DNA of 64,000 nucleotides from Acidovorax carolinensis (GCF_002157145.1 NZ_CP021361.1:558001-622000), one strand, 5' to 3'; counted from the stretch's first letter, positions 1 through 8,554 are shown. Notes: a model not told the origin generated them from the letters alone. Translations and numbers: made by a program.

Positions 1-582
1 CGAGCGCCGGGCGCAGATCCTGCAGGCGCTGGCACAGATGCTGGAGCAGCCGGGGCAGAGCGCATCACCACGGCGGCGCTGGCTGCGCGCCTGTCGGTGA
101 GCGAGGCGGCCCTGTACCGCCACTTCGCCAGCAAGGCCCAGATGTTCGAGGGCCTGATTGATTTCATCGAAGAGGCTGTGTTCACGCGGGTGACGCACAT
201 CGTGGGGCGAGATCTGGCCGATGGTGATCAACCCGTGGAAGGCGGCGCCCACCAGGCGGCGCGCGTGGTGGCGCTGTTGCTGCAGTTTGGTGAGCGCAAC
301 CCGGGCCTGGTGCGCGTGATGGTGGGTGATGCGCTGGTGCTGGAGCATGAACGCCTGCAGCAGCGCATGAACCAGTTCTTTGAGCGCATTGAGTCCGCAC
401 TGCGCCAGTGCCTGCGCGCCGCAGCGGGCGCGGCGGGCTCTTCCACGCCCACGGTGGATGCCCAGGTGGCGGCCAGTGTGCTGACCTCCTTCATGCTGGG
501 CCGGTTGCAGCGCTACGCACGTTCGGGTTTTCGTCGATTGCCAACAGAGCATCTTGACGCTAGCCTCGCGTTGATGCTTTGA
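1..582 (+). CDS. slmA: Nucleoid occlusion factor SlmA, 5'-truncated, apparent frameshift
   Basis: SlmA is a TetR-fold DNA-binding protein that stops FtsZ assembling over the nucleoid. The start lies before the window. Positions 2-55 read ERRAQILQALAQMLEQPG in frame 2, while the continuation AERITTAALAARLSVSEA reads in frame 1 from base 55 onward, so the helix-turn-helix is split between frames at the G run 52-55. One extra G there would join the halves into the normal SlmA N-terminus. The rest, through QRYARSGFRRLPTEHLDASL, is intact and ends at TGA 580-582. The identity rests on the HTH (SVSEAALYRHFASKAQMFEGL begins at about base 97, not quoted in full) and the C-terminal GFRRLPTE block typical of SlmA. 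The frameshift is either a sequencing error or a real lesion; the former seems likelier given similar indels elsewhere in the window. Confidence 0.8.
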   Translation, partial: RAPGADPAGAGTDAGAAGAERITTAALAARLSVSEAALYRHFASKAQMFEGLIDFIEEAVFTRVTHIVGRDLADGDQPVEGGAHQAARVVALLLQFGERNPGLVRVMVGDALVLEHERLQQRMNQFFERIESALRQCLRAAAGAAGSSTPTVDAQVAASVLTSFMLGRLQRYARSGFRRLPTEHLDASLALML

Positions 583-733
583 CAGCTCCATAACGCCTGC
601 GGCCGCAATGCAGGTGAGCCATTCGCCTGTTTCGCCGCGCTGGTCGGTGGCGCGCGAACAACGCCCGGTGGGAGAAGCCCCCAAATTAATTTCAGGGGCA
701 TTGGGCACGCGATAAAAAATGCTGCAAAATAGC

Positions 734-745
734 ACGAACGTTCGT
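734..745. promoter_or_regulatory. Perfect 12-bp palindrome, likely TetR-family operator
   Basis: The sequence ACGAACGTTCGT is a perfect palindrome lying 12 bases before the ATG at 758 of the TetR gene. Alternating ACGAACGTTCGT palindromes are a common form of TetR-family operator, and fatty-acid TetR regulators usually repress their own promoter. The position argues for autoregulation and against the earlier in-frame ATG at 719, which would put the operator inside the gene. Binding is inferred. Confidence 0.55.
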
Positions 746-757
746 TTTATTTTGTAC

Positions 758-1462
758 ATGTCCTCACCTAGCCAATCCCGTCCCGTCACCCGTATTCCAC
801 GCCCTGGCAACGGAACGGGTCGCGCACTGCAAAAGGGCCAGCAAACCAAGGCCGTCATCGTGGAGGCTGCGCTGGGCCTGGCCACCCATATAGGCCTGGA
901 AGGGCTGTCGATTGGCGCGCTGGCCGATGTCACGGGCATGAGCAAGTCGGGCGTGTTCGCCCACTTCGGCTCGCGCGAAGAGCTGCAGATCTCGGTCATC
1001 CGCGAATACCACACCCGTTTCGAGCAGGAAGTGTTCTACCCGGCCATGAACGCACCGCGCGGCGTTCCGCGCCTGCGGGCCCTGTTTGACAACTGGATGA
1101 AGCGCACCTCCATCGAAATCGATTCGGGCTGCATTTACATCAGCGGTGCCATCGAGTTTGGCGACCGCACGGGCCTGGTGCGCGATGCGCTGGTCAGCTC
1201 GGTCATGACCTGGCACGCCGCCATGAAGCGCGCCATCGAGCATTGCAAGGAGCTGGGCCAGCTGCGCGACGAGGTGAGCCCGGAGCAGATGCTGTTTGAA
1301 ATCCACGGTCTCATTCTTGCGCTGCACTACGAAGCACGTTTTCTGCAAACCCCCGGGTCCATCAATCGGGCCATCACGGGGTTCAACAACATTCTGGCCC
1401 GCTGCAGCCAACCGGCGGCGGTCAAGGGTCGCCCCGTTTCCATTCAAACCACCAAGGAGTAA
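758..1462 (+). CDS. TetR/AcrR family transcriptional regulator
   Basis: A 234-residue TetR-family repressor. The N-terminal HTH is visible at about residues 35-75 (IGALADVTGMSKSGVFAHFG), preceded by a basic, disordered leader of some 25 residues. The C-terminal half has the aromatic, helical ligand-binding character of the family, with no recognised ligand signature. Its stop codon TAA 1460-1462 overlaps the Shine-Dalgarno AAGGAG of the acyl-CoA dehydrogenase, so the two genes are almost surely co-transcribed and the regulator probably controls the downstream acyl-CoA degradation genes. The start at 758 is preferred over 719 because of the palindrome at 734-745, though no strong ribosome-binding site precedes it. 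The inducer is likely an acyl-CoA, by context only. Confidence 0.8.
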   Translation: MSSPSQSRPVTRIPRPGNGTGRALQKGQQTKAVIVEAALGLATHIGLEGLSIGALADVTGMSKSGVFAHFGSREELQISVIREYHTRFEQEVFYPAMNAPRGVPRLRALFDNWMKRTSIEIDSGCIYISGAIEFGDRTGLVRDALVSSVMTWHAAMKRAIEHCKELGQLRDEVSPEQMLFEIHGLILALHYEARFLQTPGSINRAITGFNNILARCSQPAAVKGRPVSIQTTKE

Positions 1463-1466
1463 CCCC

Positions 1467-3263
1467 ATGCCTACCTACACGCCGCCCCTGCGCGACATGC
1501 AATTCGTCATGCACGAAGTCTTCAAGGTCACCGACGAATTCAAGGCCATGCCCCAGCATGCCGAGGTGGATGTGGACACGATCAACGCCGTGATTGAAGA
1601 GGCCGGCAAGTTCGCCTCTGAAGTGATTTTTCCGCTGAACATCAGCGGCGACACCGAAGGCTGCACGCTGGACAAAGCCACCCACGAGGTCAAGACCCCC
1701 ACGGGCTTCAAGGACGCCTACGACAAATTCGTCGAAGGTGGCTGGGCGGCGCTCTCCTGCGACGCCGCCTACGGTGGCCAGGGCCTGCCATTTGTGCTGA
1801 ACCAGTGCCTGTACGAAATGATGAACTCGGCCAACCAGGCCTGGACCATGTACCCCGGCCTGAGCCACGGTGCCTACGAAGCCCTGCACGCGCACGGCAC
1901 TGACGAGCAAAAGGCCCTGTACCTGCCCAAGCTGACCAGCGGCGAGTGGACCGGCACCATGTGCCTGACCGAACCCCATTGCGGCACCGATCTGGGCATG
2001 CTGCGCACCAAGGCCGAACCCCTGGCTGATGGCACCTACAAGATCACCGGCAACAAGATCTTCATCTCTGCGGGCGAGCACGCCATGGCCGCCAACATCG
2101 TGCACCTGGTGCTGGCCCGCCTGCCCGATGCGCCCAAGGGCAGCAAGGGCATCAGCCTGTTCGTCGTGCCCAAGTTCAACGTCAAGGCCGACGGCTCTTT
2201 GGGTGGCCGCAACCCCATCTACTGCACGGGCCTGGAGCACAAGATGGGCATCCACGGCAACGCCACGGCACAGATCGCCATCGACGGCGCCATCGGCACC
2301 CTGGTGGGCCAGCCGCACAAGGGCCTGGCGGCCATGTTCGTGATGATGAACGCCGCCCGCCTGGGCGTGGGCAACCAGTCGCTGGGCCTGACCGAAGTGG
2401 CTTACCAGAACGCGCTGGCCTACGCCAAGGACCGCATCCAGATGCGTTCGCTCAGCGGCACCAAGGCCAAGGACAAGGACGCCGACCCGATCATCGTGCA
2501 CCCCGATGTGCGCAAGATGCTGCTCACCGCCAAGGCCTACGCCGAAGGCGCGCGCGCCCTGCAGATCTACTGCACGCTGCTGCTGGACAAGGTGCACAGC
2601 CACCCCGATGAAAAGGTGCGCGCCGAATCCGAAGAGCTCGTGGCGCTGCTCACGCCCATCGTCAAGGCCTTCATCACCGACAACGGCCACACCGCCACCA
2701 ACGCCTGCATGCAGGTCTTTGGCGGCCATGGCTTCATCAAGGAATGGGGCATGGAGCAGTATGTGCGCGACAACCGCATCAACATGATCTATGAAGGCAC
2801 CAACACCGTGCAGTCGCTGGATCTGCTGGGCCGCAAGATCCTGGGCAACAACGGCGCCACGCTCAAGAAACTGGGCAAGCTGATTGGCAAGCTGGTGGAA
2901 GAAGAGGGCGTGAACGAGAAGATGGCCGAGTTCATCAACCCCGTGGCCTACCTGGGCGACCAGATGACCAAGTTCACCACAGAGATCGGTTTCAAGGGCC
3001 TGCAAAACCCCGACGAAGTGGGGGCTGCCGCCGTGGACTACCTGCGCGTGGCCGGCCACCTGGTGTTCGGCTACCTGTTTGCCCGCATGGCCCAGGTGGC
3101 GCTGCGCGAAATCGCCGCTGGCAACACGGACCCGTTCTATGGCGCCAAGCTGCAGACCGCGCGCTTTTACTTCGCCAAGCTGTTCCCCGAGACCGCCACG
3201 CTGATGCGCACGGCCCGTGCTGGCAGCAAGGTGCTGATGGACACGGACCTGGCGCTGGCCTGA
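1467..3263 (+). CDS. Acyl-CoA dehydrogenase (FadE-like, C-terminal extended)
   Basis: A 598-residue flavin-dependent acyl-CoA dehydrogenase that introduces the trans-2 double bond in beta-oxidation. The FAD/substrate region is seen in MCLTEPHCGTDLGM near residue 155, and the likely catalytic base is Glu443 in the IYEGTNTVQS block, the site used by short/medium-chain enzymes. At about 600 residues it belongs to the class with an extra C-terminal domain (pfam12806-like), longer than the 380-residue classical enzymes. The start at 1467 has AGGAG at 1455-1459; an upstream in-frame ATG at 1296 lies inside the regulator gene and is rejected. It is the first enzyme of a cluster that also carries the hydratase/hydroxyacyl dehydrogenase and thiolase. 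Chain-length specificity cannot be read from the sequence. Confidence 0.92.
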   Translation: MPTYTPPLRDMQFVMHEVFKVTDEFKAMPQHAEVDVDTINAVIEEAGKFASEVIFPLNISGDTEGCTLDKATHEVKTPTGFKDAYDKFVEGGWAALSCDAAYGGQGLPFVLNQCLYEMMNSANQAWTMYPGLSHGAYEALHAHGTDEQKALYLPKLTSGEWTGTMCLTEPHCGTDLGMLRTKAEPLADGTYKITGNKIFISAGEHAMAANIVHLVLARLPDAPKGSKGISLFVVPKFNVKADGSLGGRNPIYCTGLEHKMGIHGNATAQIAIDGAIGTLVGQPHKGLAAMFVMMNAARLGVGNQSLGLTEVAYQNALAYAKDRIQMRSLSGTKAKDKDADPIIVHPDVRKMLLTAKAYAEGARALQIYCTLLLDKVHSHPDEKVRAESEELVALLTPIVKAFITDNGHTATNACMQVFGGHGFIKEWGMEQYVRDNRINMIYEGTNTVQSLDLLGRKILGNNGATLKKLGKLIGKLVEEEGVNEKMAEFINPVAYLGDQMTKFTTEIGFKGLQNPDEVGAAAVDYLRVAGHLVFGYLFARMAQVALREIAAGNTDPFYGAKLQTARFYFAKLFPETATLMRTARAGSKVLMDTDLALA

Positions 3264-3307
3264 TCGGCAGGTCGGCGGATTTCATGCCTTTTAGTAACGG
3301 AGCCCTT

Positions 3308-3742
3308 ATGTATAAAGCGGTGACAGCTATTTTTTTGGTAGCGTCTGCGGCGCCTGTCTGGGCGCAGATGACGCCCGAGGGACTGTGGCGCAACATCGAC
3401 GACAAGACCGGCGAGGCCAAGGCAGAAATCCGCATCCGTGACAACGGCGGCGCATTGCATGGCGTGCTCGAAAAGCGCCTGGCCAAGGACGCCAAACCCG
3501 ATGACCTGTGCAAGGAGTGCAGCGACGACCGCAAGGACAAGCCGCTGCTGGGCCTGGAAATCATCCGTGGCGCCAAAAAAGCCGAGGGCAAGGACGTGTG
3601 GGAGGGCGGCAAGATTCTCGACCCCGAGAACGGCCGCAACTACACGCTGCGCATGACGCCCGTTGAGGGTGGCAAAAAGCTGGAAGTGCGCGGCTCCATC
3701 GGCCCCTTCGGCCGCACCCAGACCTGGATCCGGGTGCAGTAA
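3308..3742 (+). CDS. DUF2147 family secreted protein
   Basis: A 144-residue protein with a clear N-terminal signal peptide (MYKAVTAIFLVASAAPVWAQ) followed directly by the DUF2147 opening MTPEGLWRNIDDKTGEAKA. DUF2147 proteins are small exported beta-sheet proteins of unknown function, often found beside fatty-acid genes in Comamonadaceae. The CKECSDDRKDKPLLGLEI block, with two cysteines, and a C-terminal IRV strand are typical. The start at 3308 has GGAG at 3299-3302; the ATG at 3284 would put charged residues before the signal and is less likely. It lies 44 bases after the dehydrogenase and 93 before the next gene, in the same direction, so it is probably part of the operon. Its role is not known. 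Confidence 0.85.
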   Translation: MYKAVTAIFLVASAAPVWAQMTPEGLWRNIDDKTGEAKAEIRIRDNGGALHGVLEKRLAKDAKPDDLCKECSDDRKDKPLLGLEIIRGAKKAEGKDVWEGGKILDPENGRNYTLRMTPVEGGKKLEVRGSIGPFGRTQTWIRVQ

Positions 3743-3835
3743 AGACGACAACACCGTGTGCGCCGCGCTCGGGCACGGCACGCACAACAACGAGGGCAGG
3801 GCGCCAGCCGCTGTCGCCCTTTTGGAGAAATACCG

Positions 3836-6265
3836 ATGTCAAGATTCCAAGTGAAGAAAGTCGCCGTGCTCGGCGCGGGCGTGATGGGTGCGCAGATCGC
3901 TGCGCACCTGGTCAACGTCAAGGTGCCCGTGGTGCTGTTTGACCTGCCGGACAACGGGAAGGGCGGGGCCCCTTCCCCCTCCCCATCAGGCCCCAAGAAC
4001 GGCATCGTCACGCGCGCCATCGACAACCTCAAGAAGCTCAAGCCCGCGCCACTGGGTGTGGCCGACGACGCCGCGCTGATCCAGCAGGCCAACTACGAAG
4101 AGCATCTGGAGCAATTGCGCGACTGCGATCTCATCATCGAGGCCATCGCCGAGCGCATGGACTGGAAGCTCGACCTTTACAAGAAGATCGCGCCCTTCGT
4201 TGCACCGCATGCCATCGTGGCATCCAACACCTCGGGCCTGTCGATCACGAAGCTGAGCGAGGCGCTGCCCGAAGCCATCAAGCCGCGCTTTTGCGGTATC
4301 CACTTCTTCAACCCACCGCGCTACATGACGCTGGTGGAGCTGATCAACACCCCCACCACCGCCCCCGAAGTGCTCGACCAGCTCGAAGCCTTCGTCACCA
4401 GCGGCCTGGGCAAGGGTGTGGTGCGTGCGCACGACACGCCCAACTTCATTGCCAACCGCGTCGGCATCGCCGGCATGCTGGCCACGATGAAGGAGGTCGA
4501 GAACTTCGGTCTGACCTATGACGTGGTGGATGACCTCACGGGCAAGAAGCTCGGCCGCGCTTCCAGCGGCACCTTCCGCACTGCCGACGTGGTGGGCCTC
4601 GACACCATGGCCCACGTCATCAAGACGCTGCAGGACAACCTCGACGAACAAAGCGACCCGTTCTACGGCAGCTTTGAAACGCCCGCCGTGCTCAAGAAGC
4701 TGCTGGAGCTGGGCAACCTGGGCCAGAAGGCCAAGGCTGGTTTCTACAAGAAGGTCGGCCGCGATGTGCTGCGCTTTGACCTGGAGGCCGAAGAGTACGT
4801 GCCCGGCGGCCAGAAGGCCGACGAGGTGTACGGCCGCATGCTCAAGAAGCCTGCCGCCGAGCGCCTGCGCCTGCTGCGCAATGCCGAGGGCGCGCAGGGC
4901 CAGTTTTTGTGGGCCATCCTGCGCAACAGCTTCCATTACGCCGCCGTGCACCTGGGCACCATCGCCGACAACGCCCGCGATGTGGACCAGGCCATGCGCT
5001 GGGGCTTTGGCGTGCAGCAGGGCCCGTTCGAGCTGTGGCAAGAGGCCGGCTGGCTTGACGTGGCGAAGATGATCCAGGAAGACATCGACGCCGGCAAGGC
5101 ATTGAGCCGCGCGCCGCTGCCCGAGTGGGTGTTCAAGGGCCCCGTGGCCGAAGCCGGTGGCGTGCACACCGCGCAGGGTTCGTGGAGCGCCTCTGCTAAC
5201 AAATTCGTAGCGCGTCGCGCTTTGCCCGTCTACGCAAAGCAGCATTTTCCTGAAAAACTGCTGGGCGAATCGTTGCCCGACTTCAAGACCGCAGGCAAGA
5301 CGTTGCACGAAGACGACGCCATCCGCCTGTGGACACTCGATGACCAGGTGCTGATCGCCAGCATCAAGACCAAGATGCACGCCATCAGCCCCGACGTGTG
5401 CGAGGGCCTGAACCTGGCTGTGGAGCTGGCCGAGAAGGACTATCAGGGCGTGGTGATCTGGTCGGGCGACGAGCCTTTCAGCGTGGGCGCTGACCTGCAG
5501 GCCATGCTGCCTGCCTTCATGGTCGCCGGTGTCAGCGCCGTCGAGGGCGCGGAGCACGAGATGCAGCAGACCATGCTGCGCCTGCGCTACGCCAATGTGC
5601 CCGTGGTCTCCGCCATCCGTGGCATGGCGCTGGGCGGTGGCTGCGAGCTGGCCGTGCACTCGGCCCGCCGCGTGGTGCATATGGAAAGCTACATCGGTCT
5701 CGTGGAAGTGGGCGTGGGCCTGGTGCCCGGCGCCGGCGGCCTGACCTACATCGCGCGCCGTGCGGCCGAGAATGCCGAGACGTCCACAGGCAAAGACCTG
5801 ATGCCCTTCCTGACCGAAGGCTTCACCGCCGCCGCCATGGCCAAGGTGGGCACCAGCGCGCTGGAATCGCGCAAGCTGGGCTACGTGCTGGAGTCTGACG
5901 TCATCGTGCCGCACAAGGACGAGCTGCTGTTCGTGGCCATCAACGAAGCCAAGGCCATGGCCAATGGTGGCTGGCGCGCGCCGCACAAGCGCCTGTTCCC
6001 GGTGGCCGGCCGCAGCGGCATTGCCACCATCAAGGGCTCGCTGGTCAACATGAAAGACGGCGGCTTCATCAGCCCGCACGACTTCCACATCGCCAGCCTG
6101 ATCGCGGAAGTGGTGTGTGGCGGCGACGTGGACGCAGGCACGCTGGTGAGCGAGGAGTACCTGATGGCGCTGGAGCGCAAGGCGTTCTGCGCGCTCATCG
6201 AGCATCCCAAGACGCAAGAACGCATCCTGGGCATGCTGAATACCGGCAAGCCCGTGAGGAACTGA
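3836..6265 (+). CDS. Bifunctional 3-hydroxyacyl-CoA dehydrogenase / enoyl-CoA hydratase (FadB/FadJ-like)
   Basis: An 809-residue enzyme catalysing the hydration and NAD-dependent oxidation steps of beta-oxidation. The domain order is reversed relative to E. coli FadB: the Rossmann GAGVMG is at residues 13-18, hydroxyacyl-CoA dehydrogenase domains follow to about 430, and the crotonase-fold domain with IRGMALGGGCELA and GLVPGAGGL lies near 590-640. GGAGAA at 3823 and the family N-terminus fix the start at 3836. Two oddities: residues about 40-53 (DNGKGGAPSPSPSG) are an in-frame insertion in the NAD domain encoded by a near-palindromic GC tract, and residues about 453-471 are encoded by a copy of the short family-A repeat. 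Both leave the frame open. It pairs with the thiolase downstream. Confidence 0.92.
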   Translation: MSRFQVKKVAVLGAGVMGAQIAAHLVNVKVPVVLFDLPDNGKGGAPSPSPSGPKNGIVTRAIDNLKKLKPAPLGVADDAALIQQANYEEHLEQLRDCDLIIEAIAERMDWKLDLYKKIAPFVAPHAIVASNTSGLSITKLSEALPEAIKPRFCGIHFFNPPRYMTLVELINTPTTAPEVLDQLEAFVTSGLGKGVVRAHDTPNFIANRVGIAGMLATMKEVENFGLTYDVVDDLTGKKLGRASSGTFRTADVVGLDTMAHVIKTLQDNLDEQSDPFYGSFETPAVLKKLLELGNLGQKAKAGFYKKVGRDVLRFDLEAEEYVPGGQKADEVYGRMLKKPAAERLRLLRNAEGAQGQFLWAILRNSFHYAAVHLGTIADNARDVDQAMRWGFGVQQGPFELWQEAGWLDVAKMIQEDIDAGKALSRAPLPEWVFKGPVAEAGGVHTAQGSWSASANKFVARRALPVYAKQHFPEKLLGESLPDFKTAGKTLHEDDAIRLWTLDDQVLIASIKTKMHAISPDVCEGLNLAVELAEKDYQGVVIWSGDEPFSVGADLQAMLPAFMVAGVSAVEGAEHEMQQTMLRLRYANVPVVSAIRGMALGGGCELAVHSARRVVHMESYIGLVEVGVGLVPGAGGLTYIARRAAENAETSTGKDLMPFLTEGFTAAAMAKVGTSALESRKLGYVLESDVIVPHKDELLFVAINEAKAMANGGWRAPHKRLFPVAGRSGIATIKGSLVNMKDGGFISPHDFHIASLIAEVVCGGDVDAGTLVSEEYLMALERKAFCALIEHPKTQERILGMLNTGKPVRN
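5194..5249 (+). repeat. Short interspersed repeat, family A (copy in hydroxyacyl-CoA dehydrogenase)
   Basis: A degenerate copy of the ~50-bp repeat recurring through this window, here read in frame as residues about 453-471 (ANKFVARRALPVYAKQH). The shared pattern is TAGC, then GCGCTT, a short spacer, and a second partly complementary arm. This is one of the weaker copies. Confidence 0.45.
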
Positions 6266-6360
6266 TGAAGCACCCCCTGAGTCGCTTCGGGCCTTCCCCC
6301 TCTCCTTCGGGAAGGGGACGCACCCGGTGGCCTGGCAAAGCCAGTTCCTCGGGTGCACTG
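6266..6360 (+). repeat. Intergenic repeat, family B (copy 1)
   Basis: Immediately after the stop of the hydroxyacyl-CoA dehydrogenase comes CACCCCCTGAGTCGCTTCG, a hairpin of CCTTCCCC against GGGAAGGGG, then CGGTGGCCTGGCAAAGCCAG. The same arrangement follows the gltK stop at 24909-25005. Nothing in it looks coding. It may act as a mRNA 3'-end hairpin within the operon. Confidence 0.75.
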
Positions 6361-6419
6361 GTGTGGGCTGTGCCAGTTACTTACGATGCTGGCGGTACGC
6401 AGCACAGCGAGCAACAGAC

Positions 6420-6932
6420 ATGAGCAACGCACAGCTCCCCAACAAACTGCAGCGCTCGCTGATGCGCCTGGACGAGGCCCCCGCCTTCATGCGGGGCTTT
6501 GTGCAGAACATCATCCTGCGCCGCGCCGTGCCCTTCACGGGCACGGCCGGGGTGCGGTTTGTGTCGCTGACGCCCGAGCGGGTGGAAGTGCGCCTGGCCA
6601 ACGAGCATCGCGTGCGCAACCACATCGGTGGCGTGCACGCCTCGGCCATGAACCTGCTGGCCGAAACGGCCACCGGCATGGTCGTGGGCATGAACGTGCG
6701 CGACGACTGCATCCCGTTGGCTAAGGAGCTCAGCATGGCGTTCAGGAAGCGCGCCACCGGTGCGCTCAAGGCCGTGGCCACGCTCACGGCAGAGCAGCGT
6801 GCGGCCATGCAGTCCAGCGACAAGGGCGAGGTTCAAGTCAAGGTCACCGTGACCGACGAAGCCGGCGTGGAGCCGGTCGAATGTGCATTTACGTGGGCCT
6901 GGGTTCCATCCAGCCGCCCCGCCAAGAATTGA
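6420..6932 (+). CDS. Hotdog-fold thioesterase-like protein (DUF4442)
   Basis: A 170-residue single-domain hotdog protein. The hallmarks are the RNHIGGVHASAMNLLAETATG helix region near residues 60-80 (quoted here only in part as NHIGGVHASAM) and the C-terminal VECAFTWAWVP strand. DUF4442/PaaI-like proteins hydrolyse acyl-CoA thioesters or hold CoA ligands; the exact substrate is unknown. It is separated from the upstream gene by the family-B repeat and from the thiolase by only 11 bases, so it is probably co-transcribed with the beta-oxidation genes, where it could recycle CoA from dead-end acyl-CoAs. ATG 6420 gives the usual family length; an earlier ATG at 6327 lies in the repeat. Confidence 0.8.
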   Translation: MSNAQLPNKLQRSLMRLDEAPAFMRGFVQNIILRRAVPFTGTAGVRFVSLTPERVEVRLANEHRVRNHIGGVHASAMNLLAETATGMVVGMNVRDDCIPLAKELSMAFRKRATGALKAVATLTAEQRAAMQSSDKGEVQVKVTVTDEAGVEPVECAFTWAWVPSSRPAKN

Positions 6933-6943
6933 AGGAGTTACCC

Positions 6944-8143
6944 ATGGCCAAACAAGTCCAGGAAGCCTACATCGTCGCGGCCACGCGCACGCCCATCGGG
7001 CGCTCGCACCGCGGCTTCTTTCGCAACATGCGCCCCGATGATCTGCTGGCGACCACGCTCAAGGCCGCGTTGGCTGCAGCGCCCGGGCTCGATCCCGCCG
7101 CCATCGAAGACATCATCTGCGGCTGCGCGATTCCCGAAGCCCAGCAGGGCCTGAACGTGGCGCGCATTGGCGCCGTGCTGGCGGGGTTGCCCACCAGCGT
7201 GGGCGGTATCACCGTCAACCGCTTTTGCGCATCGGGCCTGTCGGCCGTGCAGATGGCGGCCGACCGCATCCGCGTGGGCGAGGCCGAGGTGATGATCGCT
7301 GCCGGTGTGGAAAGCATGAGCATGGTGCCCATGATGGGCAACTCGCCCAGCCTGTCGCCCACCATTTTTGAGCGCGAAGGCGACGTGGGCATTGCCTACG
7401 GCATGGGCCTCACGGCCGAAAAGGTTGCCCAGCAGTGGAAGGTGAGCCGCGAAGCGCAGGACGAGTTTGCGCTGCAGTCGCACCTCAAAGCCCTGGCCGC
7501 ACAAAAGGCCGGCTACTTTGCCGACGAAATCACACCCATCGAAGTGACCGACCGCACGGCCAACCTCGAAACCGGCGAGTCCATCGCCACCACCCGCACC
7601 GTGAGCCTGGATGAAGGTGCACGCGCCGACACGTCGCTGGAAGGTTTGGCCAAGCTGCGCACGGTGTTTGCGGCACGCGGCTCCGTCACGGCGGGCAATA
7701 GCTCGCAGACCAGCGATGGCGCAGGGGCCCTGATCCTGGCCAGCGAATCGGCCGTGAAGCGCTTTGGCCTCACGCCGCTGGCGCGGTTCGTAAGCTACGC
7801 CGCTAAGGGCGTGCCACCGCACATCATGGGCATTGGCCCCATCGAGGCAATTCCTGCGGCGCTGCGCTATGCCGGCCTCAAGCACCAGGACATCGACTGG
7901 TTCGAGCTGAACGAAGCGTTTGCCGCGCAGTCGCTGGCGGTGATGAACACGCTGGGGCTGGACCCTGCCAAGGTGAACCCGATGGGCGGCGCGATTGCAC
8001 TGGGGCATCCGCTGGGGGCTACCGGTGCCATCCGCTCGGCGACGGTGGTACATGCGCTCAAGCGGAACAAGCTGAAGTACGGGATGGTGACGATGTGTGT
8101 GGGGATGGGGCAGGGGGCTGCGGGGATTTTCGAGGCGGTTTGA
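6944..8143 (+). CDS. Acetyl-CoA C-acyltransferase (thiolase, FadA-like)
   Basis: A 399-residue thiolase that cleaves 3-ketoacyl-CoA with CoA to give acetyl-CoA and a shortened acyl-CoA. The nucleophilic Cys95 lies in NRFCASGLSAVQ, the histidine in GGAIALGHPLGATGA, and the second catalytic Cys385 in MCVGMGQGAAG, so the enzyme should be active. GAAGGAG ends six bases before ATG 6944. The protein is full length for the degradative class. Position right after the hydroxyacyl-CoA dehydrogenase/hydratase and the hotdog protein makes it the last step of the same pathway. Downstream is the large inverted-repeat element, so this may end the first transcription unit of the cluster. Confidence 0.93.
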   Translation: MAKQVQEAYIVAATRTPIGRSHRGFFRNMRPDDLLATTLKAALAAAPGLDPAAIEDIICGCAIPEAQQGLNVARIGAVLAGLPTSVGGITVNRFCASGLSAVQMAADRIRVGEAEVMIAAGVESMSMVPMMGNSPSLSPTIFEREGDVGIAYGMGLTAEKVAQQWKVSREAQDEFALQSHLKALAAQKAGYFADEITPIEVTDRTANLETGESIATTRTVSLDEGARADTSLEGLAKLRTVFAARGSVTAGNSSQTSDGAGALILASESAVKRFGLTPLARFVSYAAKGVPPHIMGIGPIEAIPAALRYAGLKHQDIDWFELNEAFAAQSLAVMNTLGLDPAKVNPMGGAIALGHPLGATGAIRSATVVHALKRNKLKYGMVTMCVGMGQGAAGIFEAV

Positions 8144-8175
8144 TTTTTTGGGTTTTGGTTTTTTGGGTTTTTGGA
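8144..8175. other. T/G-rich tract after the thiolase gene
   Basis: Runs of T and G (TTTTTTGGGTTTTGGTTTTTT) follow the thiolase stop directly. The tract is unlike the GC-rich surroundings. It may contribute to termination but there is no stem before it. Confidence 0.4.
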
Positions 8176-8441
8176 GGGCGGAGGCCGGGTCTCGGCCCGG
8201 CGGCCGACTCACTTTTCTTTGCTTCGCCAAAGAAAAGTAAGCAAAAGAAAGGCGACCCACAGTCTGCGGCCCCTGCGGGGCAACCTGCGGCGGTGCGCTT
8301 GCGGGGTACCGTGGAACTCGCTACGCGCTAGCGCGCTGCGCTCGGACAACCACGGCGAGTCAGATGACGAAGCGGGTGTGTCCTGCGGCACACCCGCTCA
8401 CCCTGCAACCGCCCCGCCGCAGGCGCAGTCAGATGGGGTTG

Positions 8442-8473
8442 AACAGCCCAACAGCCCAACAGCCCAACAGCCC
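8442..8473 (+). repeat. Tandem octamer repeat, four copies
   Basis: The unit AACAGCCC occurs four times in perfect tandem inside the inverted-repeat element. Copy number of such short arrays often varies by replication slippage. Confidence 0.95.
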
Positions 8474-8478
8474 ACGGG

Positions 8479-8554
8479 CCTTCGCTGCGCTCGGCCCAAG
8501 TTGCGCAGCGCGAGGCGCTTGCGCCCGCGCTTTGGGGGCCGAGCGCAGCGAAGG
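8479..8554. repeat. Perfect 19-bp inverted repeat in element centre
   Basis: CCTTCGCTGCGCTCGGCCC at 8479-8497 is the exact reverse complement of 8536-8554, with a 38-base GC-rich loop. As RNA or single-stranded DNA it would form a very stable hairpin. Confidence 0.9.

Noticed and set aside
1422..3059. A 545-codon antisense frame over the acyl-CoA dehydrogenase
   Set aside because: Shadow of the dehydrogenase; no ribosome site or domain.
3986..6358. A 790-codon antisense frame over the bifunctional enzyme
   Set aside because: Same reason: low-complexity shadow of a real gene.
8442..8473. Possible CRISPR from the tandem octamers
   Set aside because: Unit of 8 bases with no spacers and no cas genes.
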